Below are positions 7,496 through 15,935 of a stretch of 64,000 nt of DNA, piece after piece. Each line of letters begins with the position of its first letter. Positions within the stretch are counted from its first letter, which is position 1. Origin of the DNA: Tardiphaga sp. vice304 (GTDB lineage Bacteria; Pseudomonadota; Alphaproteobacteria; Rhizobiales; Xanthobacteraceae); assembly GCF_007018905.1 (NCBI RefSeq), contig NZ_CP041402.1, forward strand, positions 124,001-188,000, in the 5' to 3' direction. A program made the position numbers and the translations under genes. The notes beneath the pieces are model-generated. The model was given only the letters and a program-made list of their open reading frames with translations, searched no databases and was not told the DNA's origin.

Positions 7496-8622
7496 GGGAG
7501 CTCTGCCTTTGTCGGCAATTCCGGCACCTTGTCGGCCCACTCGGCGACGCAGCGCTCCAGATCCCGCAGATTCTGTCGCATCTGCTCGAGCGAAAAGCCG
7601 ATCGCGAAAAAACGTTCGGTGACATCGCTGGGCATCCCGCGCGTCAATCCTTCGCTGCGCAAGGCGGCGACTTCGGCGCTATAGGCCTGCAGCGCCACCT
7701 GCACCGGCCAGATCGCCGGCGCGCCGGTGCCGCTGCGCAAGGCTTCGGCGATGGCCCGCAGATAAGAGACGATCGCGGCGCTGACCCGCGCCAGCGGCCC
7801 GGCCAGCCGCTTCTGCAATTCGGCCGGCAGCGGCACCACGGTGGCGCGGCCGATCATCACCAGATCGTGCCGCAGCCGCAGGATGGTGCGCAGCAACGGT
7901 CCGGTATCCGGCCCCGAGGACAGATGCGCGGCGCGCTCGCGCTCGGCCTCCGCGCCGGTGACGTCGAGCCCGGTCAGGGCCGCGCCGATGCCGTGCTGCA
8001 GCCGGTGCAACTCGTCATTGTCACGGCCGCGGGTGGCTGCCGCCAAGAGTTCGCCGAGCGCCGAGGCGATCAGTTCGAGCGCCTTCACCGCACCGGCGCG
8101 AATGTGGGAGTGCGCGCGCGAGGGCAACACCAGAAACGACACCAGCAGTCCGGTGATGGCACCCACCGCAACCTCGAGCACGCGATCGATGGCCGATTCC
8201 AGCGGCGTGACGTGGTTCATGGTCGGCAGCAGCAGCACGATAATGGCGGTGACGGTTGCGACATTCAGGCTGGGATTGATCGCGGCAATGAAGGACAGGG
8301 GAAGCACCGCCAGCACCAGCACGCCGAGCAGCGCGCCCTCGCCCGTGTGCGGGATCAGGATCGCCACCGCGCCGCCATAGATGGCGCCGCCGATCGTGCC
8401 GACCAGGTAATCCCGCGTCGCCTTCAGCGAGCGGCCGACGCTCATCTGGGTGACGATGATCGCGGTCAGCACCGCCCATAGCGGCAGCTTGAGCCCGAAG
8501 GCCGTCGCAATCGCCAGCGCGCTCATCGCCGCCACGGTGACGCGGACGCCGAGCCCCAATTCGACCTTGTGCGTGACAAGGAAGGCCCAGATCCGTTTCA
8601 GCAATGCAATCATGTGATCCAT
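7492..8622 (-). CDS. FUSC-family inner-membrane transporter (aromatic acid exporter type)
   Basis: A 376-residue protein with a hydrophobic N-terminal half. Paired helices lie between residues 20 and 165, including LGVRVTVAAMSALAIATAFGL and TRDYLVGTIGGAIYGG. The C-terminal half is cytoplasmic and helical. The motif RxTVAAxxAxxIA...WAVLTAIIVxQxSxGRS...RxxGTxxGA is the hallmark of the FUSC/ArAE family, which exports aromatic acids and related toxic compounds. The start may be ATG 8622 or ATG 8613. Its TAG stop lies inside the terminal inverted repeat of the family A element. It is convergent with the hypothetical gene and divergent from the MmgE/PrpD gene. Confidence 0.85.
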   Translation of the reverse strand: MDHMIALLKRIWAFLVTHKVELGLGVRVTVAAMSALAIATAFGLKLPLWAVLTAIIVTQMSVGRSLKATRDYLVGTIGGAIYGGAVAILIPHTGEGALLGVLVLAVLPLSFIAAINPSLNVATVTAIIVLLLPTMNHVTPLESAIDRVLEVAVGAITGLLVSFLVLPSRAHSHIRAGAVKALELIASALGELLAAATRGRDNDELHRLQHGIGAALTGLDVTGAEAERERAAHLSSGPDTGPLLRTILRLRHDLVMIGRATVVPLPAELQKRLAGPLARVSAAIVSYLRAIAEALRSGTGAPAIWPVQVALQAYSAEVAALRSEGLTRGMPSDVTERFFAIGFSLEQMRQNLRDLERCVAEWADKVPELPTKAELP

Positions 8623-8724
8623 CTGTTGCAGGCAGCGTCGCGGCGCATGGCTGCGTGCGCGGGACGCGCTTGAAACGCCGATTCAGCCCGCTTACGCTGT
8701 TTTCAACAAGAGTGAGGAAACACA

Positions 8725-10089
8725 ATGGCCAACGAGACCGCGACGCTTGCTGCCTATGTAGCGGATTTGAAGTTTGACGACATCCCACAGGACGTGCGGG
8801 AGCGCGCCAAGGTTCTGACGCTAGATTACCTCGGCAGCACGATCCGCGCGCGTCAGGAAGCTGAATCGACGCCGGCTCTGCTGAACATGCTGCAGGCGCT
8901 GTCGCTCGACGGCGCCGGCGAAGCCACCGTATTCGGCGACAGCAAGAAGTGGACACCAGCGGTCGCGGCCCTGCTCAACGGCGCGCTCGGCCATTCGCTG
9001 GATTTCGACGATACCCATGCCGATTCCTCGCTGCATCCGAGCGCCCCGGTGGTGCCCGCCGCCTTCGCTGTCGGCGAGATGGTCGGCGCCTCCGGCGAAC
9101 AGGTGCTGACCGCGATCGTCGCCGGCTATGAAGTGTGCTGCCGGCTCGGCAATGCGCTCGACCCGACCTCGCATTACGCGCGGGGATTCCATCCGACCGC
9201 AACCGCGGGGACCTATGGCGCCGCCGCCGCGGCCGGCAAATTGCTCGGCCTGTCGAAGGAGCAGTTGATCTCGGCGTTCGGCGTGTCCGGCAGCCAGGCC
9301 GCCGGCTCGCTGCAGTTTCTCGTCAACGGCGCCTGGAACAAGCGTTACCAGGTGGGTGCCGCCGCGATGAACGGCGTGATCGCCGCGACGCTGGCCAAAA
9401 ACGATTTTCTTGGCGCCACCGAATCGGTCGAGGGCAAACACGGCCTGCTGGTCGGCTACAGCGACGACGCCCATCCGGAAAAGGCCACCGCCGGACTCGG
9501 CACGGTCTATGAGACCATGAAGATCGGCGTGAAGCCGTATCCGAGCTGCCGCTATACCCATGCCGCGATCGACGCCATTATCGCGATGCGCCGCGAGCAC
9601 AATCTGACGCCGGATCAGGTCACACGCGTCGAGATCGGGCTGCACCGCAACGGCATCACGCTGACCGGCGACGCCGCCACCAAGCGTCACCCGACCTCGA
9701 TCGTCGGCGGCCAGTTCTCGATGTTCTTTACCGGCGCGCTGGCGCTCGACCAGGGCAGTTTCGGCTGGGACGACTACAAGCGGCTCGGCGATGCCGCTAT
9801 CGACGCGCTGGCCGACCGCTTCGATGTCGTCCAGGACGAACGGCTGGAGGGCCAGCGCCATCCGTTCGGAGGCCGCGTCTCGATCACCACCGAGGACGGC
9901 GTGCACGAGCGGATCTATGCGGACCCGTCCGGCGAGCCGTCGTCGTTTCCCGACGCACAGGCGATGGCGCAGAAGTTCCTGCAGTTGGCGCGGCCGGTGC
10001 TGAACGGCGGCGCCGAGAGATTTGCCGACGCCATCCTGTCGCTGGAGCGTTATGACCGCGTCAGTACAGCCACGGCGCTGGGGCGCTGA
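8725..10089 (+). CDS. MmgE/PrpD family protein
   Basis: A 454-residue protein covering the full MmgE/PrpD fold, the family of 2-methylcitrate dehydratase and cis-aconitate decarboxylase. Recognisable stretches are LTLDYLGSTI near residue 34, NGALGHSLDFDDTHADSSLHPSAPVVPAAFAVGE at about 90-125, and the substrate-pocket region KPYPSCRYTHAAIDA near residue 270. No other genes of the methylcitrate cycle (prpB, prpC) are nearby, so the true substrate is open. Many stand-alone alphaproteobacterial members act on other hydroxy acids. The ATG follows GAGGAAAC with suitable spacing. Confidence 0.85.
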   Translation: MANETATLAAYVADLKFDDIPQDVRERAKVLTLDYLGSTIRARQEAESTPALLNMLQALSLDGAGEATVFGDSKKWTPAVAALLNGALGHSLDFDDTHADSSLHPSAPVVPAAFAVGEMVGASGEQVLTAIVAGYEVCCRLGNALDPTSHYARGFHPTATAGTYGAAAAAGKLLGLSKEQLISAFGVSGSQAAGSLQFLVNGAWNKRYQVGAAAMNGVIAATLAKNDFLGATESVEGKHGLLVGYSDDAHPEKATAGLGTVYETMKIGVKPYPSCRYTHAAIDAIIAMRREHNLTPDQVTRVEIGLHRNGITLTGDAATKRHPTSIVGGQFSMFFTGALALDQGSFGWDDYKRLGDAAIDALADRFDVVQDERLEGQRHPFGGRVSITTEDGVHERIYADPSGEPSSFPDAQAMAQKFLQLARPVLNGGAERFADAILSLERYDRVSTATALGR

Positions 10090-10095
10090 CGGCGG

Positions 10096-10383
10096 CTAGG
10101 CGCCGTCGATGATTATGAAGTCGGCCTCGGCGTATTTCTGCCGGATCGCCTTGGCGGCGTCATATTCGGGACTGCGATAGCACGCCGTCGCGGTGGCGCG
10201 GTCGGCGAATTCGACCACGACGTTGCGATCGCGCGCGTTGCCTTCTATCGCCTCGAAGGCGCCGCCGCGAACGATGAACTTCGCTCCAAATTTTTCGAAT
10301 GCCGGCTTCGCCGCGGCGAGATAGTCGGGATAACGCGCTTCATCGCGCACCGAGACGCGGACGATCCAGTAGGCTTTCGACAT
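10096..10383 (-). CDS. DUF1330 domain protein
   Basis: A 95-residue protein consisting of a single DUF1330 domain, a dimeric ferredoxin-like alpha-beta fold. Conserved stretches are AYWIVRVSVRD, YPDYLAAAKPAFEKFGAKFIVRGG, RNVVVEFADRATATACYRSPEY and ADFIIIDG. Its biochemical role is unknown across the family. It lies 38 bases downstream of the DUF1127 gene on the same strand, and its stop is close to the convergent MmgE/PrpD gene, so it may share the DUF1127 transcript. Confidence 0.85.
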   Translation of the reverse strand: MSKAYWIVRVSVRDEARYPDYLAAAKPAFEKFGAKFIVRGGAFEAIEGNARDRNVVVEFADRATATACYRSPEYDAAKAIRQKYAEADFIIIDGA

Positions 10384-10421
10384 GGTAGTTCTCCAGTTGT
10401 GATGAGATCATGCGGCGCGGG

Positions 10422-10712
10422 TTACGCCGTGGTGTCGCGGCAGCGGATCGCGGCCTCGATGCCGGCGCGGGTGACGCCGATATCGCGCAATTCGACGTCG
10501 CGCATGGCTTGCAGCGCGGCGCGGGCCTGCTGCCGCTCGCACAAGCGACGCCAGCCTGCCCCAACCGCCGCAAGGCCAGCCGCGACGGCGGAACGGATCA
10601 TCCGGCCGCGCTCGATATGAACGCTGCGCGTGATGGCCTGCCGAAGCGCCGTCCATTGCGACGCCGTGAGGCGGCGTTCATCACCAATGCGGGGAAGGAA
10701 TTCGTCCGCCAT
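10422..10712 (-). CDS. DUF1127 small protein
   Basis: A 96-residue basic protein whose last 45 residues form a DUF1127 domain. The hallmark is RAALQAMRDVELRDIGVTRAGIEAAIR. In other alphaproteobacteria, proteins of this family bind RNA or link phosphate, carbon and small-RNA regulation, but they are usually only 45-70 residues long. The N-terminal half here (GDERRLTASQWTALRQAI) is additional. It is divergent from a LysR-type gene, with 106 bases between the two starts, so the regulator may control it. Confidence 0.8.
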   Translation of the reverse strand: MADEFLPRIGDERRLTASQWTALRQAITRSVHIERGRMIRSAVAAGLAAVGAGWRRLCERQQARAALQAMRDVELRDIGVTRAGIEAAIRCRDTTA

Positions 10713-10818
10713 CTTCCGCCCCTGCTGTCCGGCCCATGCCCGCTGCTTGTGGTTTACCCGCGCTGATTCATCCTATAAAATGAATAATCGAGATCATTAC
10801 GATCTTCCGGAGAGATGC

Positions 10819-11709
10819 ATGGACCTGGCTGAACTGCGCATCTTCCGCGCCGTGGTGCGCGAGGGCGGGATCACGCGCGCCGCCGAGCGCCTGCACCGCG
10901 TGCAGTCCAACGTGACGACGCGCGTGCGCCAGCTCGAGGACGATCTCGGCACACAGCTATTCGTCCGCGAAGGCAAGCGGCTGCATTTGACGCCGGTGGG
11001 CCAGACGTTGCTCGGCTATGCCGACCGACTGCTGGCTTTGGCCGACGAGGCGCGCGACGCGGTGCAGGATCCGCGGCCGCGCGGCGTGCTGCGCCTCGGC
11101 GCCATGGAAAGCACCGCTGCGGTGCGGCTGCCCGGCCCGCTCCACGAATTTCACCGACGCCATCCCGACGTGCAGCTCGAATTGCGCATCGGCAATCCGC
11201 AGACGCTGGCGCAGGGAATTCTCGCCGGCGACCTCGACGCGGCCTTCGTCGCCGAACCGATCGCCGCCGCACCGTTCGATCGCGTGCATGCTTTCGATGA
11301 GGTCCCGGTGATCGTGTCGTCCGCCAGCCACCCACCGATCGGTCGCAAGGGCAGCGCGCCGCGCGCGGTGCTGGTGTTCGAGAACGGCTGCCCGCATCGC
11401 AAGCGGCTGGAAGACTGGTATGCGAAGCGTGGCGAGCTGCCCGAGCGCACCATCGAGCTCGGCTCCTATCACGCCATGCTCGGCTGCGTCGTCGCCGGCA
11501 TGGGCGTTGCGCTGTTGCCGGAAAGCGTGTTGTCGACGTTTCCCGAAAGCGAGAGGCTCCTTGTGCACCGGTTGCCGGCCGGCGAAAATCGCGCCGAGAC
11601 CGTGCTGATCTGGCGCAAGGGCGCCGCGTCGCCGAATGTCCTGGCGCTGCAGCAGGTGCTGCGGGCTTCACGCGCGACCGGCCGCACGCCGACCAAGCGC
11701 AAGGCATAG
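10819..11709 (+). CDS. LysR-family transcriptional regulator
   Basis: A 296-residue LysR-type regulator. The N-terminal winged helix-turn-helix (residues 1-60) contains LRIFRAVVREGGITRAAERLHRVQSNVTTRVRQLEDDLG. The rest is the periplasmic-binding-protein-like effector domain, with LRLGAMESTAAVRLPGPL at its start. The motif set is close to the PtrR/CysB-like subgroup often annotated as putrescine or small-organic-acid regulators, but the effector cannot be told. I chose the ATG at 10819, which has GGAGAG four bases upstream and starts at the conserved MDLAELRIF. An in-frame ATG at 10780 would add 13 residues. The gene is divergent from DUF1127 and could act from the shared intergenic region. 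Confidence 0.9.
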   Translation: MDLAELRIFRAVVREGGITRAAERLHRVQSNVTTRVRQLEDDLGTQLFVREGKRLHLTPVGQTLLGYADRLLALADEARDAVQDPRPRGVLRLGAMESTAAVRLPGPLHEFHRRHPDVQLELRIGNPQTLAQGILAGDLDAAFVAEPIAAAPFDRVHAFDEVPVIVSSASHPPIGRKGSAPRAVLVFENGCPHRKRLEDWYAKRGELPERTIELGSYHAMLGCVVAGMGVALLPESVLSTFPESERLLVHRLPAGENRAETVLIWRKGAASPNVLALQQVLRASRATGRTPTKRKA

Positions 11710-11883
11710 CGCGCAGCGTGTCGGTCGCCGCGGACGCGATCCTGTCACGGCAATGATTCGATGGGGTGGCGACGGCCCTGGGACGATGACCGCACTGCAA
11801 CCATAAATCCTTGCGCCAGATCGTTTACACGCCCTTCCTCCCATGACTATCATCACGGTAACAAACAACAGGGGGAGACGACG

Positions 11884-12474
11884 ATGCGGCAGACAACGAT
11901 TGCGGCCGGAATTTTTCTTGGGCTAGCGGCTTTCATCCAGCCGGCCCTGAGCCAATCGGACGGCTGGGTCACGCTGCTCGACAGCAGCAAGATGGGCGAC
12001 TGGGACCGCGTCGCCGATGCCAATTGGGAGATGAAGGACGGCGCCCTGGTCGCCGACAAGCTCGCCGGCAAGGATCCCGCTTACCTCGTCAGCAAGACGT
12101 CGTACAAGGATTTCCAGATCCGCGCCGAGTTCTGGACGGATGAAGCGGCCAACTCCGGCATCTTCATCCGCTGCGCCAACCCGAAGGTGATCGGCGCCAA
12201 TACCTGCTACGAGGTCAACATCTTCGACAAACGGCCCGACCCGTCCTACGGCACGGGCGCGATCGTGGATTTCGCCAAGGTCAACCCGATGCCCAAGGCC
12301 GCGGGCAAGTGGAACACCTATGAGATCACCGCCAAGGGGCCGAAACTCACCGTGATCCTGAACGGTGAAAAGACCGCCGATATCGAAGACAGCAAGTTCG
12401 CCGACGGCCCGATCGCCCTGCAATACGGCTCCGGCGTGGTCAAATTCCGCAAGGTGCAGATCAAGCCGCTGTAG
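11884..12474 (+). CDS. Exported DUF1080 (3-keto-disaccharide hydrolase-type) protein
   Basis: A 196-residue protein with a Sec signal peptide (hydrophobic residues 5-20, cleavage near ALSQS) followed by one DUF1080 domain, a concanavalin-like jelly roll. Diagnostic stretches are WVTLLDSSKMGDWDRVADANWEMKDGALVADK, FQIRAEFWTDEAANSGIFIRC and KWNTYEITAKGPKLTVILNGEKT. Some DUF1080 proteins hydrolyse 3-keto-sugars in the periplasm, and others bind glycans. The frame is open further upstream, but ATG 11884 is preferred because GGGGGAGA precedes it and the signal peptide begins there. No sugar 3-dehydrogenase gene is adjacent. Confidence 0.85.
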   Translation: MRQTTIAAGIFLGLAAFIQPALSQSDGWVTLLDSSKMGDWDRVADANWEMKDGALVADKLAGKDPAYLVSKTSYKDFQIRAEFWTDEAANSGIFIRCANPKVIGANTCYEVNIFDKRPDPSYGTGAIVDFAKVNPMPKAAGKWNTYEITAKGPKLTVILNGEKTADIEDSKFADGPIALQYGSGVVKFRKVQIKPL

Positions 12475-12487
12475 GCTCCGAGGCTCT

Positions 12488-12576
12488 GTAGCCCGGATGG
12501 AGCGAAGCGGAATCAGGGGCCGGCGGCGCAACCGGTCCGACTTTCCCCGGATTACGCTTCGCTCCATCCGGGCGAC
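12488..12576. repeat. Palindromic repeat, family A copy 2
   Basis: This 89-bp copy has longer arms than the others. The arms are 22 bp (12488-12509 and 12555-12576) with a single mismatch near the outer end, and both include the family end GTAGCCCGGATG. It sits between the DUF1080 gene and the pirin gene and does not contribute a stop codon. Confidence 0.85.
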
Positions 12577-12642
12577 GCGGGCCAGTCGGGATGACGGCTC
12601 CGGAGCGGGCTGCTAGACTGTCTCCGAACACACGGAGACCCC

Positions 12643-13560
12643 ATGAGCTGGCAGCCTAGCAACGATCCGATCCTCGGCGACGCCGCCTCCTGCGACGCGC
12701 TGGAATTGGCGATCGTGCCGCGCACGCGCGACATCGGCGACGGCTTCATGGTCCGCCGGGCGCTGCCGCACGGCAAGCGGCAGATGGTAGGCCCCTTCAT
12801 CTTCTTCGACCATTTCGGGCCGATGCAGTTCATCGCCGGCCACGGCATGGATGTGCGCCCGCATCCGCATATCGGCCTGGCCACCGTCACCTATCTGTTC
12901 GACGGCTCGATCATGCACCGCGACAGCGAGGGCAATGTCCGCGAGATCCAGCCCGGCGCGATGAACCTGATGACCGCCGGCCGCGGCATCGCGCATTCCG
13001 AGCGCACGCCGGACGTGCCGCGCGCCAATGGGCAGAAGATGCTCGGGCTGCAGAGCTGGATCGCGCTGCCCAAGGGCTCCGAGGAGATCGCGCCGTCGTT
13101 CCAGCATTACGGCGCCGACAGCCTGCCGGTCATTCAGGACGCCGGCTTCACCGCGCGCATCATCGCGGGCTCCGCTTTTGGCGCGGCGTCCCCGGTGGCG
13201 ATGGTGTCGCCGTGGTTCTATGCCGAAGTATCGGTAGAGGCCGGCACAAGCGTGCCGCTCGATCCCGACCATGAGGAACGCGCGATCTATGTCGTCGATG
13301 GCGAGATCGAGATCGCCGGCGACCGCCACGAAGGCCCCAAGCTGCTGATCTTCCGCCCCGGCGACGCGATCACCGTCAAGGCGCTGCAGAACACCCGCAT
13401 GATGTTCCTCGGCGGCGACGCGCTGGAAGGGCCGCGGCACCTGTGGTGGAATTTCGTGTCCTCCAGCAAGGAGCGCATCGAGCAGGCCAAGCAAGACTGG
13501 AAGACCGGCCGTTTTGCCCACGTCCCCGAGGAACACGAATTCATCCCGCTGCCGGAATAA
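12643..13560 (+). CDS. Pirin family protein
   Basis: A 305-residue double-cupin protein. The N-terminal cupin holds the pirin metal site: the HPH of VRPHPHIGLATVTYLFDG (about residue 75), the His of GSIMHRDSEG and the Glu/His of AGRGIAHSERT. The C-terminal pirin domain begins around residue 180 (WFYAEVSVEAGTSVPL). Bacterial pirins include quercetin dioxygenases and redox-sensing regulators, and the activity here is not determined. The gene is probably monocistronic, with repeats on both sides. Confidence 0.92.
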   Translation: MSWQPSNDPILGDAASCDALELAIVPRTRDIGDGFMVRRALPHGKRQMVGPFIFFDHFGPMQFIAGHGMDVRPHPHIGLATVTYLFDGSIMHRDSEGNVREIQPGAMNLMTAGRGIAHSERTPDVPRANGQKMLGLQSWIALPKGSEEIAPSFQHYGADSLPVIQDAGFTARIIAGSAFGAASPVAMVSPWFYAEVSVEAGTSVPLDPDHEERAIYVVDGEIEIAGDRHEGPKLLIFRPGDAITVKALQNTRMMFLGGDALEGPRHLWWNFVSSSKERIEQAKQDWKTGRFAHVPEEHEFIPLPE

Positions 13561-13577
13561 TGCACCGTCTCCTCCTA

Positions 13578-13695
13578 CGTCATTGCGAGGAGCCGTTGCG
13601 ACGAAGCAATCCAGTCTTTGCTTGTGGCTTTCTGGATTGCCGCGTCGCTTCGCTTAGGGCAAAGCCAATCGGCTTTCCTTGACCTCGCAATGACG
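13578..13695. repeat. Palindromic repeat, family B
   Basis: A 118-bp element with perfect 13-bp inverted ends, CGTCATTGCGAGG (13578-13590) and CCTCGCAATGACG (13683-13695), and the internal pair GCAATCCAG / CTGGATTGC. Elements with this end sequence are abundant in Bradyrhizobium-type genomes. Only one copy was noticed in this window. It fills the pirin-purC gap. Confidence 0.8.
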
Positions 13696-13731
13696 GCTGA
13701 AACCTAGTTGCTTAAATCAAGAAAGACACTC

Positions 13732-14655
13732 ATGACGACCACCCCGATGTCCGCCAGCGACCTGCCGCTTCCTCTGCTCGCCCGCGGCAAGGTGCGCGAG
13801 GTCTATGCCGTCGGTGACGACCGCGTGCTGCTGCTGACCACCGACCGCATCAGCGCGTTCGACGTGGTGATGAACGAGACCATCCCGATGAAGGGCGCGG
13901 TGCTGACGCAGATCAGCGCCTGGTGGTTCAACCAGCTCGGCGGCGTGGTGCCGCACCACATGATCGCCGCCGACGCCGATGCGATCATTGCCGAGGTGCC
14001 CGAACTGGCAGCGCACCGCGCCTCGCTCGCCGGTCGCGCGATGCTGTGCAAGCGCACCACGGTGTTTCCGATCGAATGCGTGGTGCGCGGCTATCTGTCG
14101 GGGTCGGCATGGAAGGAATATGCCGCGTCGGGCACGCTGGCCGGCGAGAAGCTGGATGCGGGCCTGAAGGAAAGCGACAAGCTCGAACCCGCGATCTTCA
14201 GCCCCGCGACCAAGGCCGCGACCGGCCATGACGAGAACATCACGATCGCACGGATGCGCGAGATCCTCGGCGAGGAGGACACTTTTACGCTCGAGAGCAT
14301 GACCCGCGCCGTCTACACCCAGGGCGAAGAGATCGCCCGCGAGCAGGGCATCATCATCGCCGATACCAAGTTCGAATTCGGCCGCGACGCCGACGGCCGC
14401 ATCATCCTGATCGACGAGGTGATGACGCCCGACAGTTCGCGGTTCTGGGCCGCCGACGTCTACACACCCGGCCAGCCGCAACCCTCGTTCGACAAGCAGC
14501 CGCTGCGCGACTATCTCGACATCGAACGCCGCGCCGGCCGCTGGAACGGCGAAGCCCCGCCGCCGCCGCTGCCTGCGGACGTCATCGACGCCACCAGCAA
14601 GCGCTATCTTGAGGCCTATCGGCGGCTGACCGGCGAGGAGCTGGTCGTCGGCTGA
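13732..14655 (+). CDS. purC: Phosphoribosylaminoimidazole-succinocarboxamide synthase
   Basis: A 307-residue enzyme of purine synthesis that couples CAIR with aspartate using ATP to make SAICAR. The N-terminal signature [32 protein letters not shown] contains the nucleotide-binding region. [29 protein letters not shown] and the metal/substrate motif [10 protein letters not shown] with [14 protein letters not shown] follow in the expected order. The length is that of the longer eukaryote-like form found in many alphaproteobacteria. ATG 13732 follows AGAAAGA; an ATG at 13747 is possible. The last 40 bases overlap the convergent SbmA-like gene. Confidence 0.95.
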   Translation: MTTTPMSASDLPLPLLARGKVREVYAVGDDRVLLLTTDRISAFDVVMNETIPMKGAVLTQISAWWFNQLGGVVPHHMIAADADAIIAEVPELAAHRASLAGRAMLCKRTTVFPIECVVRGYLSGSAWKEYAASGTLAGEKLDAGLKESDKLEPAIFSPATKAATGHDENITIARMREILGEEDTFTLESMTRAVYTQGEEIAREQGIIIADTKFEFGRDADGRIILIDEVMTPDSSRFWAADVYTPGQPQPSFDKQPLRDYLDIERRAGRWNGEAPPPPLPADVIDATSKRYLEAYRRLTGEELVVG

Positions 14656-15818
14656 TCCGCGCCAGACGTCTGGCCTGCGATCCGGGGCGGCTCATTCGAG
14701 CCATGTGCCGCCACGGAGCTGTCGTGATCCGATGCCGGCCCGGATGCATCGACCGCGTCCAGCGCCAGCAGCAGTGAGGCAACGCGGTTGGCGGAGGACG
14801 CCCACTCGGCCAGCTTCGCGTAATTTTCGGTGAACCAGTTGAAGGCGCTCTGCACCACGACAAAGGCCGCCGCGGCCTGCACCACCTCCCCCAGCGTCAT
14901 CGTGCCCGCAAGATATTTCGGCAAACACAGCAGTAGGCCGATGACCGGGGTCACCAGCAGGCTGGTATAGGTCACCAAAGTGAGGCGCATAAGCTGCCAG
15001 CAGTAGATGCGCCAGATGGCGATTACCGCCTTCAGGGCCGCGCCGATCGTATGCCGCCCGCTCTTGCGGAGATCGGGCTGCGCAAGGCCCTCGCCGCTCT
15101 CGCGCAGATGGGTGCCGATCGTGCGCAGCTCGGCTTCGGCGCGCTTGTTTTCCTGCATCACCCTCGTCAGATGACTAGCGATCAGGATCGTCGTCGCCGA
15201 CAGCAGCAGCGAATAGGCGATCACCGCGATGACCAGGTAACCGGGAACGATCAGGCTGACGCCGTCGATCTGGATCGCAAGGCTGTCGCCCACCGACCAC
15301 AGCACGCCAATGAAGGTGATCACCGTGAGCAGCGAATTGAGCAGCCCGAGGGCGAGATCGACCGGCAGGTCGGTCGCCAGCCTGGCATCCTCGGCAATGC
15401 GAAACTCCGGTGCCTCGTGGTCGCCGATCACGAACCGCAGCCGGGTATAGCGATCGTTATCCAGCCAGTAATCGTACAGGTGATTGCTTAGCCAGGCACG
15501 CCAGGTGCGTTGCATGGTCATGCGGGCCCACACCGACAGCACGGTGAGAGACAGGCTCGCGGCAGCCAGCGGGATGAAACGCAGCGCCTGGGCGACAAGC
15601 TCCGCACCGTCCTTGCGCCCGATCGCATTGAAGAAATCGCGGTTCCAGAAATTCAGCCCGTATTGGGTAACCAGTTGCAGCAGCATCGTCGCCACCAGCA
15701 GCACCGCCAGCAACCAGGCCCGCCACGCCTGTGGTCCGCGCCAGAATCCCGACGCGCTCCGCCAGAACCGGGCCAGCAGGTGCCTCTCGTCGGGCGCAAG
15801 ATAAGCGGGCTTCAGCAT
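14616..15818 (-). CDS. SbmA/BacA-like peptide transporter family protein (no ATPase domain)
   Basis: A 400-residue membrane protein of the SbmA/BacA and ABC_membrane_2 superfamily. Diagnostic motifs are [16 protein letters not shown] (about residue 57), [26 protein letters not shown] (about 100-130) and a final membrane block with [21 protein letters not shown] (about 330-355). About seven hydrophobic segments are present. It stops soon after that block with a low-complexity tail and has no Walker motifs, so it resembles stand-alone SbmA/BacA rather than YddA/BclA exporters that carry an ATPase. Relatives import peptides such as bacteriocins and plant defence peptides. Its 3' end overlaps purC. 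A FixK/FNR-type promoter precedes it (15884-15925). The choice between an SbmA paralogue and a degenerate ABC exporter is open. Confidence 0.75.
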   Translation of the reverse strand: MLKPAYLAPDERHLLARFWRSASGFWRGPQAWRAWLLAVLLVATMLLQLVTQYGLNFWNRDFFNAIGRKDGAELVAQALRFIPLAAASLSLTVLSVWARMTMQRTWRAWLSNHLYDYWLDNDRYTRLRFVIGDHEAPEFRIAEDARLATDLPVDLALGLLNSLLTVITFIGVLWSVGDSLAIQIDGVSLIVPGYLVIAVIAYSLLLSATTILIASHLTRVMQENKRAEAELRTIGTHLRESGEGLAQPDLRKSGRHTIGAALKAVIAIWRIYCWQLMRLTLVTYTSLLVTPVIGLLLCLPKYLAGTMTLGEVVQAAAAFVVVQSAFNWFTENYAKLAEWASSANRVASLLLALDAVDASGPASDHDSSVAAHGSNEPPRIAGQTSGADQPTTSSSPVSRR

Positions 15819-15883
15819 GCTGATATGTCAGGCACTTGCCATGCGGCGGCGCAAAATGGCTCCGTCAGACTGTAATCTAGTCG

Positions 15884-15925
15884 ACGTTAGGCAACCTCGA
15901 ACAGAGCCGGCTTGACCTGCGTCAA
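15884..15925 (-). promoter_or_regulatory. Putative FixK/FNR box and promoter upstream of the SbmA-like gene
   Basis: The 14-mer at 15912-15925 reads TTGACCTGCGTCAA (reverse TTGACGCAGGTCAA), an exact TTGA-N6-TCAA palindrome. A TAACGT hexamer (TAnnnT) on the minus strand at 15889-15884 is centred 32 bases from the box centre, so a start near 15877 and a leader of about 60 bases are predicted. The palindrome extends outward into GCCGGC on both sides, giving a 10-bp stem directly after the pfkB stop. The same bases could therefore also end the upstream operon. Confidence 0.6.
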
Positions 15926-15935
15926 GCCGGCAAGA

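Noticed and set aside
15912..15925. Hairpin after pfkB as a simple intrinsic terminator
   Set aside because: The stem is good but no T-run follows on the minus strand. The core is an exact FNR-type box with a matching -10, so a regulatory role is preferred, though both are possible.
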